Source of the DNA: Nisaea denitrificans DSM 18348
GTDB lineage: Bacteria > Pseudomonadota > Alphaproteobacteria > Thalassobaculales > Thalassobaculaceae
DNA length: 64,000 nucleotides
Direction of reading: 5' to 3'
Assembly: GCF_000426505.1 (NCBI RefSeq)
Contig: NZ_AUFM01000021.1
Location: 89,100 to 153,099, forward strand
Shown piece after piece: positions 1 through 8,568 of this stretch (the stretch's first letter is position 1; each line of letters starts with the position of its first letter). Position numbers and translations under genes: made by a program. The notes beneath the pieces were generated by a model, which did no database searches, was not told the DNA's origin, and saw only the letters and a list, made by a program, of their open reading frames with translations.

Positions 1-1
1 G

Positions 2-838
2 GCGGTGGTCACACTGCTGCTGATCCTGTCGGCCGTATTCGCCGGGTTCATAGCGCCGCACAATCCCTTCGATCTGGCCTCCATCGACCTGATGGATTCA
101 GAGTTGCCACCGGCCTGGACCGAAGATGGCGAAGCCCGGTTCCTTCTCGGAACGGACAATCTCGGCCGCGATATCTACTCGACTATCCTGTACGGCATGC
201 GGATCTCGCTGCTGGTCGGTTTCGCCAGTGTCGTGCTGTCGGCGGTCATCGGGATTTCGGCTGGTCTCGTTGCCGGCTATATCGGCGGCAAGGTCGATGC
301 CGTCATCATGCGGATCGCGGATATCCAGCTTTCCTTCCCGACCATCCTGATCGCCCTGCTGATCGACGGCATCATGCGTGGCATTCTGGACCGGGAACAG
401 CATGATGCGATGATCATTCCGGTGCTGGTGCTCTCCATCGGCATTTCCAACTGGGTGCAGTATGCCCGTACGGTGCGCGGCTCGACCCTGGTCGAGCGGA
501 ACAAGGAATATGTTCAGGCGGCGCGGATTATCGGCCTGCATCCGATCCTGATCATGATCAGGCACGTGCTGCCGAACGTGATGGGTCCGGTGCTGGTTAT
601 TGCAACGCTGGGGCTTGCCTTCGCCATCCTGACGGAAGCGACCCTGTCCTTCCTCGGCGTCGGCATGCCGCCGACCGAGCCGTCGCTTGGCACCCTGATC
701 CAGATCGGTAACGATTTCCTGTTCTCTGGCCTCTGGTGGATCTCGATCTTCCCGGGAATGACGCTGGCGGTCCTCGTGCTCGCCGTCAATCTCCTCGGGG
801 ATTGGCTCCGTGACGCCCTCAACCCGAAGCTGCGCTGA
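2..838 (+). CDS. Peptide ABC transporter permease, DppC/OppC type (5' end outside window)
   Basis: This is one of the two membrane subunits of a peptide or nickel-type ABC importer. About 278 residues are visible and the reading frame is open to the left edge. Family members usually have 20-40 more N-terminal residues, so the GTG at position 5 is probably internal. The motif GTDNLGRDIYST and the cytoplasmic EAA loop (EYVQAARIIG, then HVLPNVMG), which contacts the ATPases, are both present. Several hydrophobic segments follow the BPD_transp_1 pattern. The stop codon overlaps the start of the next ATPase gene by one base (TGATG), which indicates translational coupling. The substrate cannot be read from the sequence. 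Confidence 0.93.
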   Translation, partial: AVVTLLLILSAVFAGFIAPHNPFDLASIDLMDSELPPAWTEDGEARFLLGTDNLGRDIYSTILYGMRISLLVGFASVVLSAVIGISAGLVAGYIGGKVDAVIMRIADIQLSFPTILIALLIDGIMRGILDREQHDAMIIPVLVLSIGISNWVQYARTVRGSTLVERNKEYVQAARIIGLHPILIMIRHVLPNVMGPVLVIATLGLAFAILTEATLSFLGVGMPPTEPSLGTLIQIGNDFLFSGLWWISIFPGMTLAVLVLAVNLLGDWLRDALNPKLR

Positions 839-1818
839 TGTCGAAACATCTTCTTGAAGTCAAAAACCTCCGTATCGAGTTTCCGACGCGGAGGGGCTTG
901 CTGACGGCCATCGACGATGTGTCTTTCCATATCGACGAAGGCGAAGTGCTCGGCGTGGTCGGGGAATCCGGCGCCGGTAAATCCCTCACGGGAGCGGCCA
1001 TCATCGGCCTGCTGGAGCCGCCAGGGCGCGTCGCCGGTGGCGAGATCATCATGAACGGTCGCCGGATCGACAACCTCGGATACGAGGAAATGCGGAAGAT
1101 CCGCGGCCGGGAGATCGGCGCGATCTTCCAGGATCCACTGACCAGTCTCAACCCGCTCTATACTGTTGGCCGCCAGCTTACCGAGACGATCATGACCCAT
1201 ACGGACATGACGCCGACGAAAGCCCGGGAACGTGCCATCGAATTGCTGACGGAGGTCGGCATCCCGGCACCGGAGAAGCGGGTCGATCAGTATCCGCACC
1301 AGTTCTCCGGCGGTATGCGCCAGCGCGTCGTCATCGCGCTCGCCCTGTGCGTCAATCCGAAGCTGGTGGTGGCGGATGAGCCGACAACGGCGCTCGACGT
1401 CTCGATCCAGGCGCAGATCATCGCGCTCTTGAAGAAGCTGTGCCGGGATCATGGCACAGCGGTCATGCTGGTGACCCACGATATGGGCGTTATCGCCGAA
1501 ACCGCCGACCGCGTGGCCGTCATGTATGCCGGCCGCATCGCCGAGGTCGGTCCTGTTCGTCAGGTTGTGAAGCAGGCCAAGCATCCCTATACCGAAGGTC
1601 TGATGGGCTCGATTCCGATGATCGGCCATACTGGTGAAAAACTGCAGCAGATCGAAGGCTCCATGCCGCGTCTGACTAACATTCCGACCGGCTGTGCTTT
1701 CAATCCGCGTTGCCCGAAGGCGTTCGATCGCTGCTTCAAGGAGCGGCCGAACACGATTGATGTGGACGGAACCGAGGTGGCTTGCTGGCTCTATGACAAG
1801 GAGGCGGCCCATGTCTGA
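838..1818 (+). CDS. Peptide ABC transporter ATP-binding protein, DppD/OppD type
   Basis: This is the first of two ATPases that drive the transporter. The protein has 326 residues, normal for the family. Walker A is GESGAGKS at residues 42-49. The ABC signature FSGGMRQR, Walker B ([11 protein letters not shown]) and the H-loop (VTHDMG) are in order. Near the C-terminus is the oligopeptide/dipeptide transporter extension with its cysteine pattern [14 protein letters not shown], which in some relatives binds an iron-sulphur cluster. The start overlaps the permease stop by one base and the end overlaps the second ATPase start by eight bases, so the three genes form one operon. Confidence 0.95.
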   Translation: MSKHLLEVKNLRIEFPTRRGLLTAIDDVSFHIDEGEVLGVVGESGAGKSLTGAAIIGLLEPPGRVAGGEIIMNGRRIDNLGYEEMRKIRGREIGAIFQDPLTSLNPLYTVGRQLTETIMTHTDMTPTKARERAIELLTEVGIPAPEKRVDQYPHQFSGGMRQRVVIALALCVNPKLVVADEPTTALDVSIQAQIIALLKKLCRDHGTAVMLVTHDMGVIAETADRVAVMYAGRIAEVGPVRQVVKQAKHPYTEGLMGSIPMIGHTGEKLQQIEGSMPRLTNIPTGCAFNPRCPKAFDRCFKERPNTIDVDGTEVACWLYDKEAAHV

Positions 1819-2917
1819 TGCGATGACGTCTGATAAGATGGTCGCCAGGGAAAAGGCCGAGGCGAAGGTGCCTTTCGAAACGATCCTCGAGGTGAAGGGC
1901 CTGAAGCGTTACTTCGACGTTTCAGCTCCATGGCTGAACCGTGTCCTCGAAGGGGCACCGAAGCAGATCCTGAAGGCCGTGGATGGCATTGATTTCGCTA
2001 TCAAACCGGGTGAGACCTTCAGCCTTGTCGGAGAATCCGGCTGCGGCAAGTCCACGGTGGCGAAACTGATCGTTGGCCTGCATGGGCCGAGCAGCGGTTC
2101 CATCGAGTTCGAGGGCATGGATATCGCAGGTCGCTCCCGCAAGGAGATGGCGCCGATCCGCCGCCGCCTGCAGATGATTTTCCAAGATCCCTATGCCAGC
2201 CTCAATCCGCGCTGGAAAGTCAGGGATATCATTGCCGAGCCGATCCGCGCTTTCGATCTGGCGGACAGTCCGGACGAGGTGCTGGAGCGGGTCGGGCGGT
2301 TGTTGACACAGGTCGGCCTGGCGCCGGCGGATGGTGACAAATATCCGCATGAGTTCTCCGGCGGTCAGCGCCAGAGACTCTCCATCGCACGCGCCCTCGC
2401 GAGCGAGCCGGATTTCCTGGTCTGCGACGAGCCGACCTCGGCGCTCGATGTCTCGGTGCAGGCCCAGATCCTGAACCTGATGCGGGATCTGCAGAAGGAA
2501 CTGGGGCTGACCTATCTGTTCATCAGCCACAACCTCGCGGTGGTCTGTCACGTCTCCGACCGCGTCGGCGTCATGTATCTGGGCCGTCTGGCTGAGGTGG
2601 CGCCGACTGACCTCCTGTTCAGCAAACCACGCCATCCCTATACGCGGTTGCTGCTGGATACGATTCCGGATCTGGAAATGTCCGGCCGTGAGCGGATGCC
2701 GGTGGCTGGTGAAGTCCCGAACCCGATCAATCCGCCGGACGGTTGCGCCTTTCATCCGCGTTGCCCCTTCGCGAATGATCGTTGCAGGAGCGAACGCCCG
2801 GATCCTAGGCCGACCGGAGACGGTGCACTCGTCGCCTGTCATGGCATCGAGGAAGGCCGCATTCCGGACGCACCGATCATCAGCAAGCCGGCTGTGCCGG
2901 AAGGGCTGAGCGCCTAG
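1811..2917 (+). CDS. Peptide ABC transporter ATP-binding protein, DppF/OppF type
   Basis: This is the second ATPase of the peptide importer, with 368 residues. Walker A is GESGCGKS, the signature is FSGGQRQR, Walker B is CDEPTSALD and the H-loop is ISHNLA. The C-terminal extension again has the CAFHPRCPFANDRC cysteine pattern. A longer frame runs upstream inside the previous gene, but the ATG at 1811 ([10 protein letters not shown]) is preferred because the translational overlap is short and homologues begin near here. It is the last gene of the operon and a terminator-like hairpin follows at 2960. Confidence 0.94.
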   Translation: MSDAMTSDKMVAREKAEAKVPFETILEVKGLKRYFDVSAPWLNRVLEGAPKQILKAVDGIDFAIKPGETFSLVGESGCGKSTVAKLIVGLHGPSSGSIEFEGMDIAGRSRKEMAPIRRRLQMIFQDPYASLNPRWKVRDIIAEPIRAFDLADSPDEVLERVGRLLTQVGLAPADGDKYPHEFSGGQRQRLSIARALASEPDFLVCDEPTSALDVSVQAQILNLMRDLQKELGLTYLFISHNLAVVCHVSDRVGVMYLGRLAEVAPTDLLFSKPRHPYTRLLLDTIPDLEMSGRERMPVAGEVPNPINPPDGCAFHPRCPFANDRCRSERPDPRPTGDGALVACHGIEEGRIPDAPIISKPAVPEGLSA

Positions 2918-2959
2918 AGCTCGGCTATACGTCCGGTGCAGAATTCTGACACCAACAAG

Positions 2960-3008
2960 AGAGGCCCGGGGCTCGGACATTCAGTACGTGCCTCGGGTCT
3001 CTGCTTTA
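2960..3008 (+). terminator. Probable terminator of the peptide transporter operon
   Basis: A 12-bp stem (AGAGGCCCGGGG at 2960-2971 with CCTCGGGTCTCT at 2991-3002, two G-T pairs) closes a 19-base loop, about 40 bases after the last ATPase stop. The T-run after it is weak (GCTTTACC), so this is a moderate call. The following stretch to 3244 shows no convincing gene. Confidence 0.5.
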
Positions 3009-3244
3009 CCGGTGGGTTCTAAAGAACAGTGGGCCTGTTGCTGTTCTGCCTGGGCATGGAAATCATCCCGGTGGCGCGTTCCGTTATGCCTGGTCCCATC
3101 CTGTCCGCTGTCGACGGAGAAGAGTATCTTTACGGGTTCTCCTAATGCCTTGGTGGCAGGTACGGGCCCAGACACAGAACCGCCGCCCCGCATTGCGAGG
3201 CGGCGGCCTGAGAATGGAATGGTATGTAGCTTCCTGCCGAAGGC

Positions 3245-3949
3245 TTATGGGCGTGGCGGATACAAGCCTACAGTCGCGATGCAGTGCGTGAGCGCCGTCA
3301 CTGGGCCCTCGACCGAGAAAGCCGCGCCATTCCCGGCATTCCCAACCACTACTGTTCCGCCACCAGTAGCCGTTACTCCGGCAAGCTCCACGAGTTCGGC
3401 ACCAAGTCCGCCTGCTCCGAACATGGTGCTACCCCCGCCACCTGAGATGTAATTTCCGGCGGCTGGGGTTTCCGTTACTGCTCCTGATGTGTAGGCCTCA
3501 AAAGTGACCGTCACATCACTGCCTCCGCCCCCACTGGGAGTAAATGCTGCGCTGTGATTATGCGTTGGCAGTTGGTTCGGACCTAAAGCCTGAATTTCCT
3601 GTCCGCGTGATTGTCCTAATTGGATCGTTGTCAACCCGGGCCCTGCTCCTGTGCCCATCGGTGATCGTCCGCGCATGTCCGGTAATGCAAAAGTTGCGCT
3701 GCAGTTTCCGCCCCACTTGCATCCCAGTAGCGAGAATAATGCCTCGTTGCCCGCGACCGCCTGAATCTGACCAGCCAATGGCAAATAGCCTTGAGGACAG
3801 AAATTGGCGGCGGTGGCGCAGACCGACCCAAGATATGGCTCTGGCACGCAGGTAGCGATTGCTTCGACTGATGGAAGCATCACAAGGGCCCCGACCCCGA
3901 AAATCGTTTTCAGGCGAGTTAGTTTTTTACTCATTCGAATACGAAGCAT
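3245..3949 (-). CDS. Secreted tail-collar / microcystin-dependent-protein-like protein
   Basis: The 234-residue protein has an N-terminal basic and hydrophobic segment (TRLKTIFGVGALVMLP) that reads as a signal peptide. After it comes a Phage_Tail_Collar-type domain: FCPQGYLPLAGQ, NEALFSLLG, FALPDMRGRSPMG and LGQSRGQE follow the family pattern. The C-terminal half is rich in Gly, Thr and Ala. Start ATG 3949 has GGAGAGG just upstream; upstream in-frame starts lack this. Such domains occur in phage tail fibres and in bacterial proteins of unknown role, and no other phage gene is next to it. The gene and the AT-rich stretch upstream (3950-4080) look compositionally foreign. Its function is unknown. 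Confidence 0.75.
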   Translation of the reverse strand: MLRIRMSKKLTRLKTIFGVGALVMLPSVEAIATCVPEPYLGSVCATAANFCPQGYLPLAGQIQAVAGNEALFSLLGCKWGGNCSATFALPDMRGRSPMGTGAGPGLTTIQLGQSRGQEIQALGPNQLPTHNHSAAFTPSGGGGSDVTVTFEAYTSGAVTETPAAGNYISGGGGSTMFGAGGLGAELVELAGVTATGGGTVVVGNAGNGAAFSVEGPVTALTHCIATVGLYPPRP

Positions 3950-4105
3950 TTTCCTCTCCATTTGTTGGATGCGGTGAAGGCAAGATGGAGAGAGTATTAT
4001 GTTATTCACGATTGGGTATAGAAAAATACAACCTAAAGAGGTAAATGTAAAAAATTACGGCCTTAAAAGGAGGTTTTACGGATGCGGATTGCCTCTGATT
4101 CCATC

Positions 4106-4154
4106 GGTGATGAGCGACGCCGGCCAGTAAAGCCGGGGCCGCTCATCACCTTTT
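4106..4154. terminator. Strong hairpin between acyl-CoA synthetase and tail-collar gene
   Basis: GGTGATGAGCG at 4106-4116 pairs perfectly with CGCTCATCACC at 4140-4150, and an inner GCCGGC/GCCGG stem continues it. A TTTT run follows only on the plus strand, yet the gene that ends here (4158) is on the minus strand. The hairpin may act as the terminator of that gene without a T-run, or block plus-strand transcription. Confidence 0.65.
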
Positions 4155-4157
4155 CAG

Positions 4158-6050
4158 CTACTTCGCGTAGCCGATATCTTCCAGTGCTTCCTTGATTTCC
4201 GGCAGGATCGACGCATCGTCGATGGTGGCCGGCATCGGGTAGTCCTGGCCGTCGGCGATTTTTTGCATGGTGCCGCGCAGGATCTTGCCGGAGCGGGTTT
4301 TCGGTAGGCGATGGACAATCGTGGCCTGCTTGAAGGCGGCCACCGGCCCGATCCGGTCGCGCACCATCTGCACCAGTTCTTTCAGGATCTGCTCGTCCGG
4401 CGTGTTCACGCCATCCTTCAGCACCACGAAGCCGAGCGGGACCTGACCCTTGAGCTGGTCGGCGACGCCGATGACAGCGCATTCGGCGACGGCCGGATGC
4501 GCCGCCAGCACCTCTTCCATGCCGCCGGTGGAGAGCCGGTGTCCCGCGACGTTGATGATGTCGTCTGTCCGGCTCATCACGTAGAGATAGCCGTCCTCGT
4601 CCATGTAGCCCGCGTCTCCGGTCTTGTAGTAGCCGGGATAGTCGGCGAGATAGCTTTCGACGAAGCGGTCGTCATTCTGCCAGAGAGTCGGCAGGGAGCC
4701 GGGCGGCATGGGCAGCTTGATGGAAATGGCGCCGATATCGCCGCGCTTCATTTCCTTGTTCGCCTCATCGAGGATTTGAACGTTCCAGCCGGGTACCGCC
4801 CGTGTGGGCGAGCCCGCCTTGACCGGAAGTTCCTCGATGCCGAGGCAGTTGGAGGCGATCGGCCAGCCTGTTTCGGTCTGCCACCAGTGATCCACCACGG
4901 GAACCTTCAGCTTCTCCTCGCACCAGTGCAGCGTGTCCGGATCGCACCGTTCGCCTGCCAGGAACTGGGCCTTATAGTGGCTGAGGTCATACTGCGCGAG
5001 CAGCTTGCCGTCCGGGTCTTCCTTCTTGATCGCGCGGATCGCGGTCGGTGCCGTGAACATCGTGCTCACCTTGTGCTCCGAGATGACCCGCCAGAAGGCG
5101 CCCGCATCCGGCGTGCCAACCGGTTTTCCCTCGTAAAGCATGGTGGTGCAGCCATGGAATAGCGGCGCGTAGACGATATAGGAATGGCCGACCACCCAGC
5201 CGACGTCCGACGCGGCCCAGAAGACTTCGCCCGGATCGACCCCGTAGATATTCTTCATCGACCACTTGAGGGCGACGAGATGCCCGCCTGTGTCGCGCAC
5301 CACTCCCTTCGGTACACCGGTGGTTCCGGAAGTGTAGAGAATATAGGCGGGGTCGGTCGCAAGCACTTCGGCGCAGGGCGCTGGCTCCACGCCGTCATGG
5401 GCGGCGTTCCACTCAATGTCGCGTCCGGGCGTCAGTGTGGCCTCCGCCATGGGACGCTGATGGACAATGCAATGATCCGGCTTGTGGGTCGCCATCTCGA
5501 TGGCGCCGTCGAGCAGCGGCATGTAGGCGACGGTGCGGCCGGGCTCGATGCCGCAGGAGGCGCTGACGATCAGCTTCGGTTTGCAGTCGTCGATCCGCTT
5601 GGCCAGTTCATTCGAGGCGAAGCCGCCGAAGACGACGGAGTGCACTGCGCCGATCCGTGTCGCGGCCAGCATGGCAATCACGGCTTCAGGGATCATCGGC
5701 ATGTAGATGATCACCCGGTCGCCATAGCCGAGCCCGTATTTCGAGAGCACGCCGGCAAAGGCGGCAACCTTGTCGGTCAACTCGCTGTAGGTGAAGGTCT
5801 GTTTGGTGTTGGTGACGGGGCTGTCATAGATCAGGGCCGCCTGTTCGCCGCGGCCTTCTTCGACATGCCGGTCAAGCGCGTTGTAGCAGGTGTTCGTCGT
5901 GCCGCCGGCATACCAGCGATAGAATGGCGGATTGGTGTCGTCGAGGACCTTGTCCCAGCGCTTGAACCAGAAAATGTCTTCGGCCGCCGCGCCCCAGAAT
6001 GCTTCCGGGTCGTCGAGAGAATGCCGATAGACGGCGTCGAACTGGCCCAT
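4158..6050 (-). CDS. prpE: Propionyl-CoA synthetase (short-chain acyl-CoA synthetase)
   Basis: The enzyme joins propionate (or acetate) to CoA through an acyl-adenylate, using ATP. The 630-residue length and N-terminus (FDAVYRHSLDDPEAFWGAAA, the ACAS_N domain) match PrpE of alphaproteobacteria. The adenylation P-loop YTSGTTGVPKG lies near residue 240. The motif GYYKTGDAG and the C-terminal catalytic lysine region (TRSGKILRGTM) are present; that lysine is the usual acetylation target. The gene stands alone, with no prpBCD or methylmalonyl genes beside it. Distinguishing PrpE from Acs rests on overall sequence character, so acetate use is possible. Confidence 0.9.
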   Translation of the reverse strand: MGQFDAVYRHSLDDPEAFWGAAAEDIFWFKRWDKVLDDTNPPFYRWYAGGTTNTCYNALDRHVEEGRGEQAALIYDSPVTNTKQTFTYSELTDKVAAFAGVLSKYGLGYGDRVIIYMPMIPEAVIAMLAATRIGAVHSVVFGGFASNELAKRIDDCKPKLIVSASCGIEPGRTVAYMPLLDGAIEMATHKPDHCIVHQRPMAEATLTPGRDIEWNAAHDGVEPAPCAEVLATDPAYILYTSGTTGVPKGVVRDTGGHLVALKWSMKNIYGVDPGEVFWAASDVGWVVGHSYIVYAPLFHGCTTMLYEGKPVGTPDAGAFWRVISEHKVSTMFTAPTAIRAIKKEDPDGKLLAQYDLSHYKAQFLAGERCDPDTLHWCEEKLKVPVVDHWWQTETGWPIASNCLGIEELPVKAGSPTRAVPGWNVQILDEANKEMKRGDIGAISIKLPMPPGSLPTLWQNDDRFVESYLADYPGYYKTGDAGYMDEDGYLYVMSRTDDIINVAGHRLSTGGMEEVLAAHPAVAECAVIGVADQLKGQVPLGFVVLKDGVNTPDEQILKELVQMVRDRIGPVAAFKQATIVHRLPKTRSGKILRGTMQKIADGQDYPMPATIDDASILPEIKEALEDIGYAK

Positions 6051-6168
6051 ATTCCGAGCCTCCCTGATAACGTTTTTTATAGTGTTTCTCTGACCGCATG
6101 GTCGATGGCCATGCCGCGCAAATCAAGCCCCAGATTGCCGCAGCTTCGGGCGCTTCGGGAAGTTGGCA

Positions 6169-7407
6169 CTATCCACCAAGAAATTTTCCGAGAATTCCTT
6201 TGCTGCCGCCGTTCAGGTCGGTCTCGTCGGCAAGTTGTTCGTCCTGCTCATCGCGTTCCTGTGCATGCAGGAGTTCGACCCGGTCGCGGCGGATGAATTC
6301 CTCGACACCACGGCCCTGGAACAGGGTGATACCAAGCGCGTGCAGATCCGGGATCGCCGTACCGTCAACGCAATTGTAGAGGATGAAGCGCTCGGGGCCG
6401 AGCTTCGCTACGCATGCCGAAAAGGCGGCCCAGTCTGTTTCGTTCCCCGGTGTCAGGTGCGGATCCCACATGACTTTCAGATAGGCAAAGTTCTCTGGCG
6501 GCACTTCTAGTTTCGGCAGGGATGTCCAGCGAACACCGTCGAGGGCAATGGGAAATTTTTCATGCTTGAGATCATCCACCATGCGGTCGAAGTCGGCCCG
6601 CTCGTGCAGTGCCTCGACATAGGGCACTTCAAGGATGATGCGCTTGCGGGTGGTCATCGGAATGTCGGCGAAGGCCTCGTCCAGCTCGCTCTCGATAACC
6701 ACCGTGCTGTTGACGTTCACCGTATAGGTCCTGTCCGCCTTGAGGCGATCTTCCACCAGATGGTCGAGCATGCGGATATCGACGACTTCGATCACTTTCT
6801 CGAAAAGCCAGGGATTGGCCCGGATGTCCTGCCCGAACATATCGTCGAGCGCGTCGATGGAGACGGTAAGCGCACTGGCCAGGGAAGTCGGCTGATGCAG
6901 GTTGGTAAGATCCCAGATCGCCTGCTCACGGACCAGATTGGAGATATCGGCATTTCGGAGCGACTCGAAGAGCCGCATGAAACTCTGCAGCTCGCCGCTG
7001 TCGCGGCTGGGTTGCCGCGTGTTGTCGACTTCTGACATGAGTTTGCGACAGATCTTCGCAAGCTTGTTTGCTTCCGTCTTGATACTGAATTCCTGATGCC
7101 GCGCGGCACCGCGTCCGCTGCGCTTCAGGAACGCGTCGAGCCGGTCGACCGCCTGGACGGCCAGATGTGTCTGGTCGTCCGGGGTGACGATGGCGACGAT
7201 ATGGTGGGCAAGCCGGTACATCCGGGATTTGCCGTCTTTCGGGACCACGTCGATGCGCGCAATCAGCGTCCGGAAGAAAATCGGATCGTTGATATGGGGA
7301 ATGGAAGACAGGTCTATCAGGATGGTCGTGAGACCAAGTTTGTTGGCCGAGGCGTCTTCTGTCAGAGCCAGCAGCTCCGCTTCTTCGGTCTGCATGCGGG
7401 CGTCCAT
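6169..7407 (-). CDS. Degenerate EAL-domain-like protein of unknown function
   Basis: I do not recognise a characterised member. The product has 412 residues from the ATG at 7407. The N-terminal part is soluble and mixed helical. The C-terminal third resembles an EAL phosphodiesterase fold: IILEVPYVEAL stands where the ExL motif would be, FPIALDGVRW where the DDFG-type motif would be, and ALGITLFQGRGVEEFI matches the closing LG..QG segment. Key catalytic acids seem to be missing, so c-di-GMP hydrolysis is unlikely and a binding or scaffold role is an inference. There is no GGDEF, receiver or membrane segment. The C-terminal tail is acidic, then Gly/Lys-rich. Confidence 0.6.
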   Translation of the reverse strand: MDARMQTEEAELLALTEDASANKLGLTTILIDLSSIPHINDPIFFRTLIARIDVVPKDGKSRMYRLAHHIVAIVTPDDQTHLAVQAVDRLDAFLKRSGRGAARHQEFSIKTEANKLAKICRKLMSEVDNTRQPSRDSGELQSFMRLFESLRNADISNLVREQAIWDLTNLHQPTSLASALTVSIDALDDMFGQDIRANPWLFEKVIEVVDIRMLDHLVEDRLKADRTYTVNVNSTVVIESELDEAFADIPMTTRKRIILEVPYVEALHERADFDRMVDDLKHEKFPIALDGVRWTSLPKLEVPPENFAYLKVMWDPHLTPGNETDWAAFSACVAKLGPERFILYNCVDGTAIPDLHALGITLFQGRGVEEFIRRDRVELLHAQERDEQDEQLADETDLNGGSKGILGKFLGG

Positions 7408-7469
7408 CCTGTTCTTGTTACAGTGAGTTTGCCCGATCAATGCGGTGCAAGGCAATCTCGGCAGTTCAG

Positions 7470-7799
7470 CTAGAACAGGGCGCGCCCCGCAGCGACGCTC
7501 GCGGTGCCGACAGCCACAGCCACGAGCGGGTTGGCGCCGAGCAGTGAGAGAGCGGCGACGATAACCAGGGCAGCGCGCTCCAGCCAGCCCGTATGCCAGA
7601 TCGTCGGGGCCAGGATCGCGACCAGGACGGCGCCCGGTATGGCGGCGAGCCAGCGGGACACGAACCCGCCTTCCGGCACCCAGCGCATCATCAGGAAGCC
7701 GCCGACCCGGGTGAAGTACGTCACCACTCCCATCAGCAGGATGGCAACCATCGCGGTCCAGTCGAACGCGAGGTATGGGGCGAGAAAATCAGCGTTCAC
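7470..7799 (-). CDS. azlD: Branched-chain amino acid exporter small subunit, AzlD family
   Basis: This is the small partner of an AzlCD-type inner-membrane exporter for branched-chain amino acids. It has 109 residues and four hydrophobic segments, with the family motif TYFTRVGGFLMMRW near the N-terminus. A GTG start at 7799 is chosen because GGAGG lies eight bases upstream and homologues start about here; this start overlaps the azlC stop by 11 bases. An ATG further upstream would add ten residues that read like the other frame of azlC. Confidence 0.88.
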   Translation of the reverse strand: MNADFLAPYLAFDWTAMVAILLMGVVTYFTRVGGFLMMRWVPEGGFVSRWLAAIPGAVLVAILAPTIWHTGWLERAALVIVAALSLLGANPLVAVAVGTASVAAGRALF

Positions 7800-8469
7800 G
7801 GAGCAGGCCTCCGACCAGGGATCCGGCAATGCCGCCGATGATCACATGGGCCTCACCGGGCACAAACTCGTTGGCGAGGATGGCGCCGGCAGCGGCTACG
7901 AGCCACGGCAGGATCTGCTTCCTGCCGGTCCATATCGGTTTGATCATGATGACGAAGAAGGCCGGCAGCAGCACATCGAAGGCGAGGGCCTTCGGGTCCA
8001 GCGCGGCGCCGAGCGCATGGCCGAGCCCGGTGCCGAACACCCAGCTGAACCAGAGCGCGATGCCGGAGCCGAGAAGAATTCCGGCATCCGTTGCGCCTTT
8101 CCGGCGTTCCGAAATCGCGACGGCCCAGTTGGCATCGGTCAGGAAGAAGAGGCTGATCCAGGTGAGGTGCCGGGGCAGGGGGGCGAACCATTCCCGGATC
8201 GATGCGCCCATCAGCAGCATGCGGGAATTGATACCAAGTGTCGTGATCGCGATGATCAGCAGTGGAAGCGGATCCTGCCAGAGATCGATGATCGCGACCT
8301 GGGAGGCACCGGCGAACACGAAGCCGCTCATGGTGACGGCCTCCAGCCAGGTCATTCCCACATTGCGGCTGATCACACCAACCGCGACAGCAAAAAAGAA
8401 GCCGCTGACGGCAATAGGCCAGATGAGGAACGCGCCCGTGCGCATGCCTGCTGAAGTGAAGGTCGTCAT
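7789..8469 (-). CDS. azlC: Branched-chain amino acid exporter large subunit, AzlC family
   Basis: This is the large subunit of the AzlCD exporter, an integral membrane protein of 226 residues with about five to six hydrophobic segments. Family features include FVFAGASQVAIIDLW, the TTLGINSRMLLMGAS segment and TDANWAVA. The ATG at 8469 is chosen (AGGA six bases upstream) over an upstream ATG that would add a non-homologous basic stretch. It is translated before azlD and overlaps it. The GlxA-type regulator lies upstream on the same strand after a ~100-base gap and could control the pair, though that is only proximity. Confidence 0.9.
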   Translation of the reverse strand: MTTFTSAGMRTGAFLIWPIAVSGFFFAVAVGVISRNVGMTWLEAVTMSGFVFAGASQVAIIDLWQDPLPLLIIAITTLGINSRMLLMGASIREWFAPLPRHLTWISLFFLTDANWAVAISERRKGATDAGILLGSGIALWFSWVFGTGLGHALGAALDPKALAFDVLLPAFFVIMIKPIWTGRKQILPWLVAAAGAILANEFVPGEAHVIIGGIAGSLVGGLLRER

Positions 8470-8568
8470 CTTAAATCCTGCCAGGTACCGGATAGGTGTG
8501 CGTCCGGGGGCGGGCAAGGTCAAACGAGATTTTGTTGCGATGCAATTAGACTGGGTAACGCGTCGATC

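Noticed and set aside
514..1812. Long minus-strand open frame inside the transporter genes
   Set aside because: It is a shadow of the GC-rich DppD coding frame; its composition (rich in His, Arg, Asp) is typical of antisense frames.
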